Part shown: piece after piece, positions 57,115 to 64,000 of the stretch
Numbering within the stretch: the stretch's first letter is position 1
Layout: each line of letters begins with the position of its first letter
Origin: Shewanella acanthi
Lineage (GTDB): Bacteria > Pseudomonadota > Gammaproteobacteria > Enterobacterales > Shewanellaceae
Direction of reading: 5' to 3'
DNA: 64,000 nucleotides
Assembly (NCBI RefSeq): GCF_019457475.1
Contig: NZ_CP080413.1
Location: forward strand, 1,612,001-1,676,000
Position numbers and translations under genes: made by a program
The notes under the pieces: generated by a model
What the model saw: the letters and a program-made list of their open reading frames with translations, nothing else
The model's database searches: none
Told to the model about the DNA's origin: nothing

Positions 57115-57810
57115 ATGGACTTTATTGAAGTATACCCAAATGCCATTCCCGATGACCTGTGCGACCGCTTGATGCAGGCGTTTAATCAACATGCTGGCGT
57201 TGTCGATGGCCAAACGGGTTATGGCGTCGATCCTGAAAAAAAGGTAAGTCGTGATCTCACAATTGACCTCCATGCGGATATGCATCCCCTTCGTAATGAG
57301 CTGCTCTCCTATACATTAAAGGGCGCAACCGATTATTTTGCAAAATATTCAATGGCATTGATGGGAGCCGTTTCGGTGGCTGTTGCTGACGAGCAGGGTA
57401 AAGCTGTAACACTTGTCCCCGATAATTTTCAACGTTTGGGGATGCCAAGGGCACAGGCTATTGTGAAATATCTGTACCGTAGCGGCACCATTAATATTCA
57501 AAAATACCAGCAAAATAAGGGCGGTTACCCCCACTGGCATTCGGAGCAATTTCCTCAGGCAGGCCACAACGAGGCGCTGCACCGAGTGGTGCTTTACATG
57601 TTCTATTTGAACGATGTAGAGGAGGGAGGCGAGACCGAATTTTTTTATCAGCAGCGTAAAATCCGCCCGAAAAAGGGCACTATGGTGATTGCACCTGCTG
57701 GATTTACCCACTCACACCGCGGCAATATGCCCATTAGTAATGATAAGTATATTGCAACGTCATGGCTGATGTTTAACCGTGCAGAGCAGTTATACTCGGT
57801 TCAAAGTTAA
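57115..57810 (+). CDS. 2-oxoglutarate/Fe(II) oxygenase, prolyl-4-hydroxylase-like
   Basis: A 231-residue cytoplasmic oxygenase. The C-terminal double-stranded beta-helix carries the metal motif in GGYPHWHSEQF: His142-x-Glu144 instead of the usual His-x-Asp, with the distal His199 in GFTHSHRG and a nearby Arg202 for oxoglutarate. EEGGETEFFYQQRKIRPKKGTMVIAP is typical of the P4H-like family. Substrate, perhaps a protein proline, is unknown. The gene is divergent from the HD-GYP gene. Confidence 0.85.
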   Translation: MDFIEVYPNAIPDDLCDRLMQAFNQHAGVVDGQTGYGVDPEKKVSRDLTIDLHADMHPLRNELLSYTLKGATDYFAKYSMALMGAVSVAVADEQGKAVTLVPDNFQRLGMPRAQAIVKYLYRSGTINIQKYQQNKGGYPHWHSEQFPQAGHNEALHRVVLYMFYLNDVEEGGETEFFYQQRKIRPKKGTMVIAPAGFTHSHRGNMPISNDKYIATSWLMFNRAEQLYSVQS

Positions 57811-57824
57811 GCAATTATAAGGGC

Positions 57825-59174
57825 TTAAACTGGGAGTCTGATCCTAAAGCAGGCTCCTTCGAGTGGGCTTTCGTCGATACTCAGCGTGCCGCCGTAACTA
57901 CTGACAATCTCGTCACACACCGCCAGTCCAATGCCCTGTCCGGGAGATTGGGTGTCGGCACGAACTCCTCGCTGCAAAATCTTTTGGCGTAGATTTTCTT
58001 CAACCCCGGGTCCATCGTCTTCGACTGTTAATTCAAACTCCCCACGTTCATTGTGCTGGGCAGTGATTCTGACGCGACTGATACACAATCTAAAGGCGTT
58101 TTCCATTAGGTTGCCGCACAACTCCATCAAATCGCCCTTGTTACCGGGAAATAGCAACTCGCTGGCGATCTTACATTCAAATTGCACCTGTTTTTCGCGG
58201 TAAATCTTAAAGAGCATTTGGGCAAGTGGTTCAACCACTGGCAGGATCAAGGTCTTCTCATGTTTAAGACCTTGGCGTCCCAGCATGGCGCGTTTCAGCT
58301 GATATTTAACCAACTGATCCATTTGACTGATTTGTTCCATGATTTTCTCATCACTGGCCTGTTTATTAAGGCTGCTGTCATCTGTGATGGCATGCACCGC
58401 AGCGAGGCGGGTTTTGAGGCTGTGGGCAAGGTCGTTCATTGCATTTTGATAACGCTGCTGCTGGGCGCTCGATTGCTGTAACATTTGGTTAAGCGCTTGG
58501 GTTACACCTTCAAGTTCAACCGGATAGCCCTCGGATAATGACTTAGTTTTGCCTTGGTTAATGGATTGCAGTTCGTTCTGCATCCGCACCAAAGGACGCA
58601 TTCCCCAGTAAGCGGCGCTGATGAGTAACACGAGCGCTAATGCCAAAACCATGGTCAAGCGAATATAGGTGCGCTTACTGAATTTGCTGTATTCCTGCTC
58701 AAGTTTAGCGGCGTCCTTCATGACCAAAAGATTGTAATGTTCACCTGCAATTTCAACCGCCAACAGGTAAACGAAATAGCCTCTATCATCGGCCATGGTG
58801 AGGTAATAGGGGGGGGATTCGTTACGGATTTCGTTGAAGCGTTCGCAGGTATCGAATAGCCCGCGGTCGACCGCAAGGGAAGAGGTCCAGACCTGTTTAA
58901 ATTTTTCATCACAGCTGGCGATGATATAGCGTGCCTGCTTATTGTTTTCCTCAAGCCATTCGCTGGTGTCGGGGATCAGGTCATGTTCCCTAAGCTCTGC
59001 CGCAACTTGGGGAATTTCAGCAATCAGTTTGGCGGTTTCTTCGTTATAGCTGTTTTGTGCATGGAGAATATTTACCATCCACGCTAGGCCAAAACCAACG
59101 AGGGCGATAATTGACAGCGAGGTGAGAAACATCCGTGTGAGCAGACGTTTCTTGAGTCTAAGTTTTAGTGGCAT
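57825..59174 (-). CDS. phoQ: PhoQ-like sensor histidine kinase
   Basis: A 449-residue membrane kinase: helix 1 near residues 15-37, a periplasmic domain to about residue 165, a second helix, HAMP, an H-box and an HATPase domain. The C-terminal sequence closely follows PhoQ of E. coli, with NLMENAFRLCI, VEDDGPGVEE and RGVRADTQSPGQGIGLAVCDEIV. The H-box reads AHSLKTRLAAV, so the usual Pro after Thr is Arg. The ATG at 59174 is seven bases after the phoP stop. Confidence 0.85.
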   Translation of the reverse strand: MPLKLRLKKRLLTRMFLTSLSIIALVGFGLAWMVNILHAQNSYNEETAKLIAEIPQVAAELREHDLIPDTSEWLEENNKQARYIIASCDEKFKQVWTSSLAVDRGLFDTCERFNEIRNESPPYYLTMADDRGYFVYLLAVEIAGEHYNLLVMKDAAKLEQEYSKFSKRTYIRLTMVLALALVLLISAAYWGMRPLVRMQNELQSINQGKTKSLSEGYPVELEGVTQALNQMLQQSSAQQQRYQNAMNDLAHSLKTRLAAVHAITDDSSLNKQASDEKIMEQISQMDQLVKYQLKRAMLGRQGLKHEKTLILPVVEPLAQMLFKIYREKQVQFECKIASELLFPGNKGDLMELCGNLMENAFRLCISRVRITAQHNERGEFELTVEDDGPGVEENLRQKILQRGVRADTQSPGQGIGLAVCDEIVSSYGGTLSIDESPLEGACFRIRLPV

Positions 59175-59181
59175 GGTGCAA

Positions 59182-59856
59182 TTAGTGGCATGGCAAATTA
59201 AATTTATATCCTTGACCACGAATAGTGACTATCGGATTATCAATGCCATCGCGGGTGAGTTTTTTACGCAGGCGGCTGACCATCACTTCGATGGTATTGG
59301 GATCGCCTTCTTTATCGCCATAAATGACATCGAGCAGCCGTTGTTTTGCGACAACCTCGTGGCAATGGCGCATCAGATACTCAAGGATAAGGTACTCAAA
59401 GGCGGTCACTTCCATCACATCATCATTGAGGGTCACCTGCTTAGCTGCAAGGTCGAGCTTTAATTCACCACTGGTGATGACAGGTTTCACAAAGCCAGCA
59501 CTGCGACGTACTAGGGCATCGAGTCTGGCAACCAGTTCTTCTTTCTGGAATGGTTTCACTAAATAGTCGTCGGCGCCTGCATTGAGTCCTTCGACTTTAT
59601 CTTGCCAATTAACCCGTGCTGTCAGGATAAGAATCGGCGCTTTTTGTCCCGCATCACGCAGTTGCTGGATAAGACTAATACCGTCCTGATCGGGTAAGCC
59701 TAAATCCACGATCGCCACATCGATAGGGTAGTTAGTGGCTTGATAAAAACCTTCTTTGGCCGTCATGGCAACCTGAACTTGATTGCCCAAATCACTCAGT
59801 TGCACTTTTAAGTGATGGGATAAAATCAGATCATCTTCTACAACCAAAATTCTCAT
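59182..59856 (-). CDS. phoP: PhoP-like response regulator
   Basis: A 224-residue OmpR-family regulator. The receiver at residues 1-115 has the acidic pair in VVEDDLI, phosphorylated Asp51 in AIVDLGLPDQDG and the invariant Lys in DDYLVKPFQKEEL. The winged helix DNA-binding part ends in GQGYKFNLPC. PhoP in E. coli and Salmonella answers low Mg2+ and cationic peptides. A corA gene lies only a few genes away. Its own promoter contains a matching direct repeat. Confidence 0.88.
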   Translation of the reverse strand: MRILVVEDDLILSHHLKVQLSDLGNQVQVAMTAKEGFYQATNYPIDVAIVDLGLPDQDGISLIQQLRDAGQKAPILILTARVNWQDKVEGLNAGADDYLVKPFQKEELVARLDALVRRSAGFVKPVITSGELKLDLAAKQVTLNDDVMEVTAFEYLILEYLMRHCHEVVAKQRLLDVIYGDKEGDPNTIEVMVSRLRKKLTRDGIDNPIVTIRGQGYKFNLPCH

Positions 59857-59888
59857 AATCTACTTGCCTTTATGTCGATTGCACTCAG

Positions 59889-59905
59889 TGTACGCAAATT
59901 GTACG
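59889..59905. promoter_or_regulatory. Direct repeat upstream of phoP
   Basis: TGTACG occurs at 59889 and 59900, 11 bases apart, with similar AA.T following. The spacing is that of an OmpR-family dimer site. It lies 33 bases before phoP and could be an autoregulatory PhoP box. Confidence 0.5.
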
Positions 59906-60099
59906 TAATGAGCCAAATTTCGCCTTATGATACCTTTATTGAACTTAACCATGGCTGACCAATGGCAGTATTTGTGTGAAATCGATAAGCAGTTTTAGTC
60001 AATTTGCTCGTTTTGAGAGGCAATAAGGTTCAATAATTGCGAATGTTTCGATGAAAATATTGAACGTAATATAAATGCTATCCTTCTAAAAGGATAAAT

Positions 60100-60126
60100 A
60101 AAAACGCCCAGTAATTGGGCGTTTTT
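60100..60126 (-). terminator. Terminator of the symporter gene
   Basis: AAAAACGCCCA and TGGGCGTTTTT arms around five bases, 31 bases past the symporter stop on the minus strand. Confidence 0.9.
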
Positions 60127-60156
60127 ATTAATTCAGTATCATATTAATGACGCTTA

Positions 60157-61473
60157 TTATGTTTCAGCGCGGTGAACTTGTTCGTCAAAATTTCTGGCAA
60201 CTTTACCTGCTTGAGTATTGTTAAATACCACCTCATTAAATTCGCCTTCGGATTTTGCAATCACCACTGTAGCCACACAATCACCGGTGACGTTAACGGC
60301 CGTGCGCACCATATCCAGTAGGCGGTCAACGCCAATAATTAACGCAATACCTTCAACAGGTAATCCCACTTGATTAAGTACCATGGCAAGCATAATTAAT
60401 CCCACACCTGGGACACCCGCAGTACCAATTGAGGCTAATGTCGCGGTCACCACCACGGCGGCATAATCGGTAATCGATAATTCAATGCCGAAGACTTGAG
60501 CAATAAATACGGTTGCCACACCCTGCATGATTGCGGTGCCGTCCATATTAATGGTCGCTCCTAATGGCAGGGTAAATGATGCAATCTTATTATCGACACC
60601 TAATCTGTGCTCAGACGCTTCAATCGTAATTGGCAGCGTAGCGTTAGAACTTGCCGTAGAAAATGCGAATAATTGCACATCACGCATTTTGCGAATGAAA
60701 ATCAGCGGATTTAAACCTGAGAATAATTTAAGCAGTGTTGGATAAACGATAAAGGCATGGATCAGTAAAACCACTAATACAACGAAGAAATATTTGACTA
60801 CGCTGCCAAAGGTTTCAACCCCGAGGGTAAGTGCCAGTTTACCCATCAGGGCAAAAACGCCGTAGGGGGCTAATTGCATGATAAGGGTTACCACGCGCAT
60901 GATCACTTCATTTAAGTCTTCAAAAAGTGCAGCTACACGTTTACCACGTTCACCAATATGGGCAATTGCAAAGCCAAAAATTACTGCAAAAATAATAATT
61001 TGCAGCATGTTTCCTTCAGTCATTGCCTTCATTGGGTTGGTGGGAACAATATTAATAATTACTTCCGCTAAACTCGGGGCATCTTTGGCGACATATTGCA
61101 TATTTTCCGATGCCAAGGAGGCGCTGCCAGGGTGAACTAATACTGCCGTCAAAATGGCTAAAATTAAGGCGATTGCTGTAGTAAATAAATAAAAGGCTAA
61201 GGTTTTACCACCTAGACGCCCTAATTTTGATGGTTCACTTAATGAGCAGGTACCACATACTAATGAGACAAATACCAGTGGTACTACGAGCATTTTTAAA
61301 CTTGAGATAAAAATTGTCCCTATAACGTTTAAAAAACCTTCAGTAATATAGTCTTTAACGAAGTTGCTTTCGGGAAATAAATTACGCAGTAGCAGTCCAA
61401 ATACAATCCCTGCGGCCATGCCTAGGAGAATTTTACTGGTGAGGCCGAGTTTATTTTTTAATGAGCTTGCCAT
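60157..61473 (-). CDS. Dicarboxylate/glutamate:cation symporter (DAACS family)
   Basis: A 438-residue inner-membrane carrier that couples uptake of dicarboxylates or acidic amino acids to Na+ or H+. TASSNATLPITI and FTLPLGATINMDGTAI are the conserved serine-rich and NMDGT substrate motifs, and AGVPGVGLIMLAMVLNQVGLP lies near the end. The protein resembles GltP/GltT-type carriers, but the exact substrate cannot be told. ATG at 61473 has AGGAA seven bases upstream; an upstream ATG at 61500 would add nine residues. Confidence 0.9.
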   Translation of the reverse strand: MASSLKNKLGLTSKILLGMAAGIVFGLLLRNLFPESNFVKDYITEGFLNVIGTIFISSLKMLVVPLVFVSLVCGTCSLSEPSKLGRLGGKTLAFYLFTTAIALILAILTAVLVHPGSASLASENMQYVAKDAPSLAEVIINIVPTNPMKAMTEGNMLQIIIFAVIFGFAIAHIGERGKRVAALFEDLNEVIMRVVTLIMQLAPYGVFALMGKLALTLGVETFGSVVKYFFVVLVVLLIHAFIVYPTLLKLFSGLNPLIFIRKMRDVQLFAFSTASSNATLPITIEASEHRLGVDNKIASFTLPLGATINMDGTAIMQGVATVFIAQVFGIELSITDYAAVVVTATLASIGTAGVPGVGLIMLAMVLNQVGLPVEGIALIIGVDRLLDMVRTAVNVTGDCVATVVIAKSEGEFNEVVFNNTQAGKVARNFDEQVHRAET

Positions 61474-61692
61474 GGGGATTCCTGTTTGTTTTTTATACAT
61501 TCTAAATTTGGCGCAACAAGCGTAGCAAGAAATCGGGCAAGTTTAAATGAGTGGAAACGTTAAACTCGCTACAAAAAATATGAAATAAAATAAGAGAGTG
61601 ATGGAAAAGTTACGTGAAAATTGTGTAATGTTAGCCTATAAGTTATAAGCGTTAATCTTAGTAATATCATCAGAGTAACAGGGAGCCTGACA

Positions 61693-64000
61693 ATGAAGTC
61701 AGCGTATAAGGTTTTTCTTGCAGGATTGTTTTCACTTTTCTTGGTCGCATGTGGTGGTGGAGGAAATATCACCGATGACGGTTCAGGAAATTCAACAGAC
61801 ACCGGTGTTATTAGCGTTACACTGAGTATTTCTAATACCGATATCGCTGCGGCTAGCCCCGCAACAGTGACTGCCAAAGTGACTGATTCCCTCGTGGGAC
61901 CACTTGCAGGCGAGCTAGTCACCTTCAGTTTAAGTAACAGCGCGATGGGGTCATTTACTCCTGCTGCGGCAACAGCATTAACCAACAGCGATGGTGAGGC
62001 GACCATTATTCTAAATACTGCCACCATTGCAGGTGCAGGGACTGTCACTGCAACAATTGACAGTGGTGAGTCGGGTAAAATTGGCTTTGTGATGAAAGGC
62101 GATGGCGGTGCTGCCACGGGCGGCGCTCAAGTTAGCTTGGTTCTAACGGATTCATCTGGTACGCCCATAGACTCTATTACTTCAACAACACCTGGTGTGC
62201 TAACGGCAACCGTTACTGGTTTAACCAAAGCAGCTATTGTGACCTTTGAAAGTACTATTGGTGACTTACCTGTTAAAACAGCAATCACAGATTCAAATGG
62301 CAAAGCGAGTGTCACTTTATACGCGGGTAGCACGCCAGGTGCAGGTACCGCCAAGGCATCATTAAATACTGGCGAGTTTGGTGAGCAAGTTTTTGTGGTT
62401 GGTGCAACTAATGTGTTGATGGGAAGTGGCACTCCTTTTGTCTCTGGTAAAGCGGATGTGAGTGCAACTACGCTGTCTGCAGGTGGTACTGCGACAGTTT
62501 CAGTTGTGCTGCAGGATAGTGATGGTATTGCTTTTACCGAACCTGTTGATGTGAAGTTTTCATCTACCTGTGCTAACAAAGCAACACCTGAGGCCGTACT
62601 CAGTACCCCTGTAACTGCGGTTGGCGGTCAAGCAACTAGTACCTATCTTGCTAAAGGTTGTGTGGGTGATGATAGTATTACTGTGACTGCTGATGTTGGC
62701 GGAAAAACCTTATCTGCAACAGGCACAATTAAAGTATTATCAGCCAGTGCGGGGAGTATTGTGTTCCTCGACGCAACGCCTGAAAATATTGGTATTAAGG
62801 GTACAGGTAGTGATGAGTCATCAACTCTACGTTTTAAAGTACTGGATACCAATGGCAACCCTGTTGCAAATAAAGCGGTCAGCTTTGTGCTAAATAATCA
62901 ATCAGCAGGATTAAGTTTGACCCCTTCAAATGCGACATCCAATAATGAAGGTATCGTCCAAACAGTCGTGAATTCTGGCACAGTGGCAACTTCTGTTCGT
63001 GTGACAGCCAGTATCGATGGTACAAATCCAGTGATTTCAAGCCAGTCTAGTGTGTTGGTCGTTTCGACTGGCAAGCCTGATCAAGACAGTTTCTCATTAT
63101 CTGCCTCTGTCTTAAACGTTGAAGGTTGGCAATATGACGGTGCACAAGTGACTATCACAGCGCGCTTAGCCGATGCCTTTAACAACCCAGTACCTGATGG
63201 TACAGCGGTAGTTTTCACTGCAGAAGGTGGTTCGATTGACAGCTCATGTCAAACTCAGAATGGTGTTTGTTCTGTTGTTTGGACAAGCCAGCAACCTCGC
63301 CCAGTGGGGGTCGACAGTAATGGTCCATTATTTAATGTATCGGGTGTTCAGACTCAAGATCCACAAGCAACACTTAAGGCTGAGACTAACTTAGCAAGCC
63401 AAACTTACTATGGGAACTATTTCGGTCAGCCCTATGGCGGTCGCGTCACTATTACCGCGACGGCGATTGGTGAAGAATCATTCCCTGACTTAAACAGTAA
63501 CAACATCCTCGATACGGCAACTGAGTTCAATAGTTTCGTTGGTACCAGTACTGACTGTGGCCGTGATAATAGCGGTGATTGTTATGATATGAGTGAGGCT
63601 TTCGTTGACCACAACGAGGATGGTATCTATACGCCAAGCTATATAACGTCAACAGCTACTGATGCTTCGGGTGCCCGTGAAACCTTCACCGATTTTATCG
63701 ATCCAGTAAACCCAACGGGCCAGGGCGAGTTTAATGACGCAGATGGTGAATATAGTGGCGTGCTCTGTGATGCATCGGTATCAGGCGTGAAATGTAGTCC
63801 ACAGGCTTCTATTTCGGTTCGTCGGTCACTTGTATTAGTGATGTCGGGCAGCGATGCCTATGCAACACAGGCTGCAAATGTGGGCGTCGTCGATAATCTT
63901 GCTGGTAATGGTCAGATTGATATTGCCATCAAAGGCACAGCTTCAGTGCAATTTACGATTTCTGATGTGAATAACCAACAGATGCCTGCGGGTACAGTCG
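61693..64000 (+). CDS. Large Ig-like (Big_1) repeat lipoprotein, 3' end cut by window
   Basis: The frame is open for 769 codons to the window edge and has no stop. A lipoprotein signal ends LVAC (cysteine at residue 20), followed by GGGG and an acidic spacer. The rest is built from about 90-residue bacterial Ig-like repeats of the invasin/intimin (Big_1) type, each with a TVTAxVTDSxGxPxxGxxVTF-like start and a NSDGxAxVTL turn. A segment near residues 600-680 (DLNSNNILDT, FVDHNEDGIYT) is rich in Asp and may bind calcium. ATG follows AGGGAG. The protein is probably at the cell surface; its role is unknown, perhaps adhesion. Confidence 0.85.
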   Translation, partial: MKSAYKVFLAGLFSLFLVACGGGGNITDDGSGNSTDTGVISVTLSISNTDIAAASPATVTAKVTDSLVGPLAGELVTFSLSNSAMGSFTPAAATALTNSDGEATIILNTATIAGAGTVTATIDSGESGKIGFVMKGDGGAATGGAQVSLVLTDSSGTPIDSITSTTPGVLTATVTGLTKAAIVTFESTIGDLPVKTAITDSNGKASVTLYAGSTPGAGTAKASLNTGEFGEQVFVVGATNVLMGSGTPFVSGKADVSATTLSAGGTATVSVVLQDSDGIAFTEPVDVKFSSTCANKATPEAVLSTPVTAVGGQATSTYLAKGCVGDDSITVTADVGGKTLSATGTIKVLSASAGSIVFLDATPENIGIKGTGSDESSTLRFKVLDTNGNPVANKAVSFVLNNQSAGLSLTPSNATSNNEGIVQTVVNSGTVATSVRVTASIDGTNPVISSQSSVLVVSTGKPDQDSFSLSASVLNVEGWQYDGAQVTITARLADAFNNPVPDGTAVVFTAEGGSIDSSCQTQNGVCSVVWTSQQPRPVGVDSNGPLFNVSGVQTQDPQATLKAETNLASQTYYGNYFGQPYGGRVTITATAIGEESFPDLNSNNILDTATEFNSFVGTSTDCGRDNSGDCYDMSEAFVDHNEDGIYTPSYITSTATDASGARETFTDFIDPVNPTGQGEFNDADGEYSGVLCDASVSGVKCSPQASISVRRSLVLVMSGSDAYATQAANVGVVDNLAGNGQIDIAIKGTASVQFTISDVNNQQMPAGTV

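Larger units (their letters stand above)
59857..60156. other. phoP / symporter intergenic region
   Basis: Three hundred bases: the phoP upstream repeat at the left, a small ATCCTT/AAGGAT hairpin at 60080-60095, and the symporter terminator at 60100-60126. No gene is seen. Confidence 0.4.

Noticed and set aside
61569..62858. Three open minus-strand frames within and just before the Ig-repeat gene
   Set aside because: They run antisense to the strong lipoprotein frame with low-complexity Val/Ala/Pro content and no ribosome sites; they arise from its repeat composition.
1..64000. tRNA, rRNA, CRISPR arrays, insertion sequences or prophage
   Set aside because: None was recognised on reading: no spaced repeats, transposase or integrase frames, or tRNA-like cloverleaf with its flanks.

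Overview
The window reads as a stretch of chromosome from a gammaproteobacterium of the genus Shewanella, probably close to S. oneidensis. This is inferred from protein similarity recalled from memory and from gene order: a liuRAB leucine/isovalerate operon, a gltA / sdhCDAB-sucABCD block, a maoP-hdfR pair, fur-cobB and phoPQ. GC content looks to be in the high forties. No tRNA, rRNA, CRISPR array, insertion sequence or prophage was recognised. Most of the window is ordinary core chromosome. About 53 genes are called; liuB (left edge) and a large Ig-repeat lipoprotein (right edge) are cut by the window.

Layout. 1-3.5 kb: liuB (partial), liuA and the MerR regulator liuR, all minus strand, with a probable LiuR operator upstream of liuR. 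3.8-9.5 kb: an L,D-transpeptidase, prpE and gnd. 9.5-13.3 kb: a LysR regulator divergent from a DoxX-like protein and a LigB-type extradiol dioxygenase, then menA. 13.7-21 kb: an SDR protein that has lost its catalytic residues, tesB with a YbaY-like lipoprotein, a divergent LysR/MFS pair, an alpha/beta hydrolase and a MATE exporter. 21-30.6 kb: small conserved proteins, a lipoprotein and a tripartite RND operon (adaptor plus two RND permeases, no TolC). 30.8-42.3 kb: the TCA block, gltA (minus) divergent from sdhCDAB, then sucAB and sucCD, ended by strong hairpins. A near-consensus CRP site lies in the gltA-sdhC interval.

42.3-49.9 kb: a HIT protein, an unknown outer-membrane barrel protein, rimK with maoP divergent from hdfR, dgkA, a secreted ATP-dependent DNA ligase (Lig E type), an unknown membrane protein and a low-molecular-weight tyrosine phosphatase. 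50.0-51.7 kb: umuDC, with a LexA box embedded in a 26-bp-arm perfect inverted repeat that also contains the umuD start codon. 52-61.5 kb: an acetyltransferase, fur, cobB plus a P-loop kinase-like protein, corA, an HD-GYP phosphodiesterase divergent from a 2OG-Fe(II) oxygenase, phoQ/phoP and a dicarboxylate/amino acid symporter. 61.7 kb to the end: a lipoprotein built of bacterial Ig-like repeats.

No clear undescribed multi-gene system was found. The signals most worth a second look are the umuD inverted repeat, three copies of a TTGTAT(T/G)ACAA operator-like element stranded between two converging genes, the SDR protein lacking Ser and Tyr, and the rimK-maoP pair, in which MaoP carries a long acidic tail next to a glutamate ligase.
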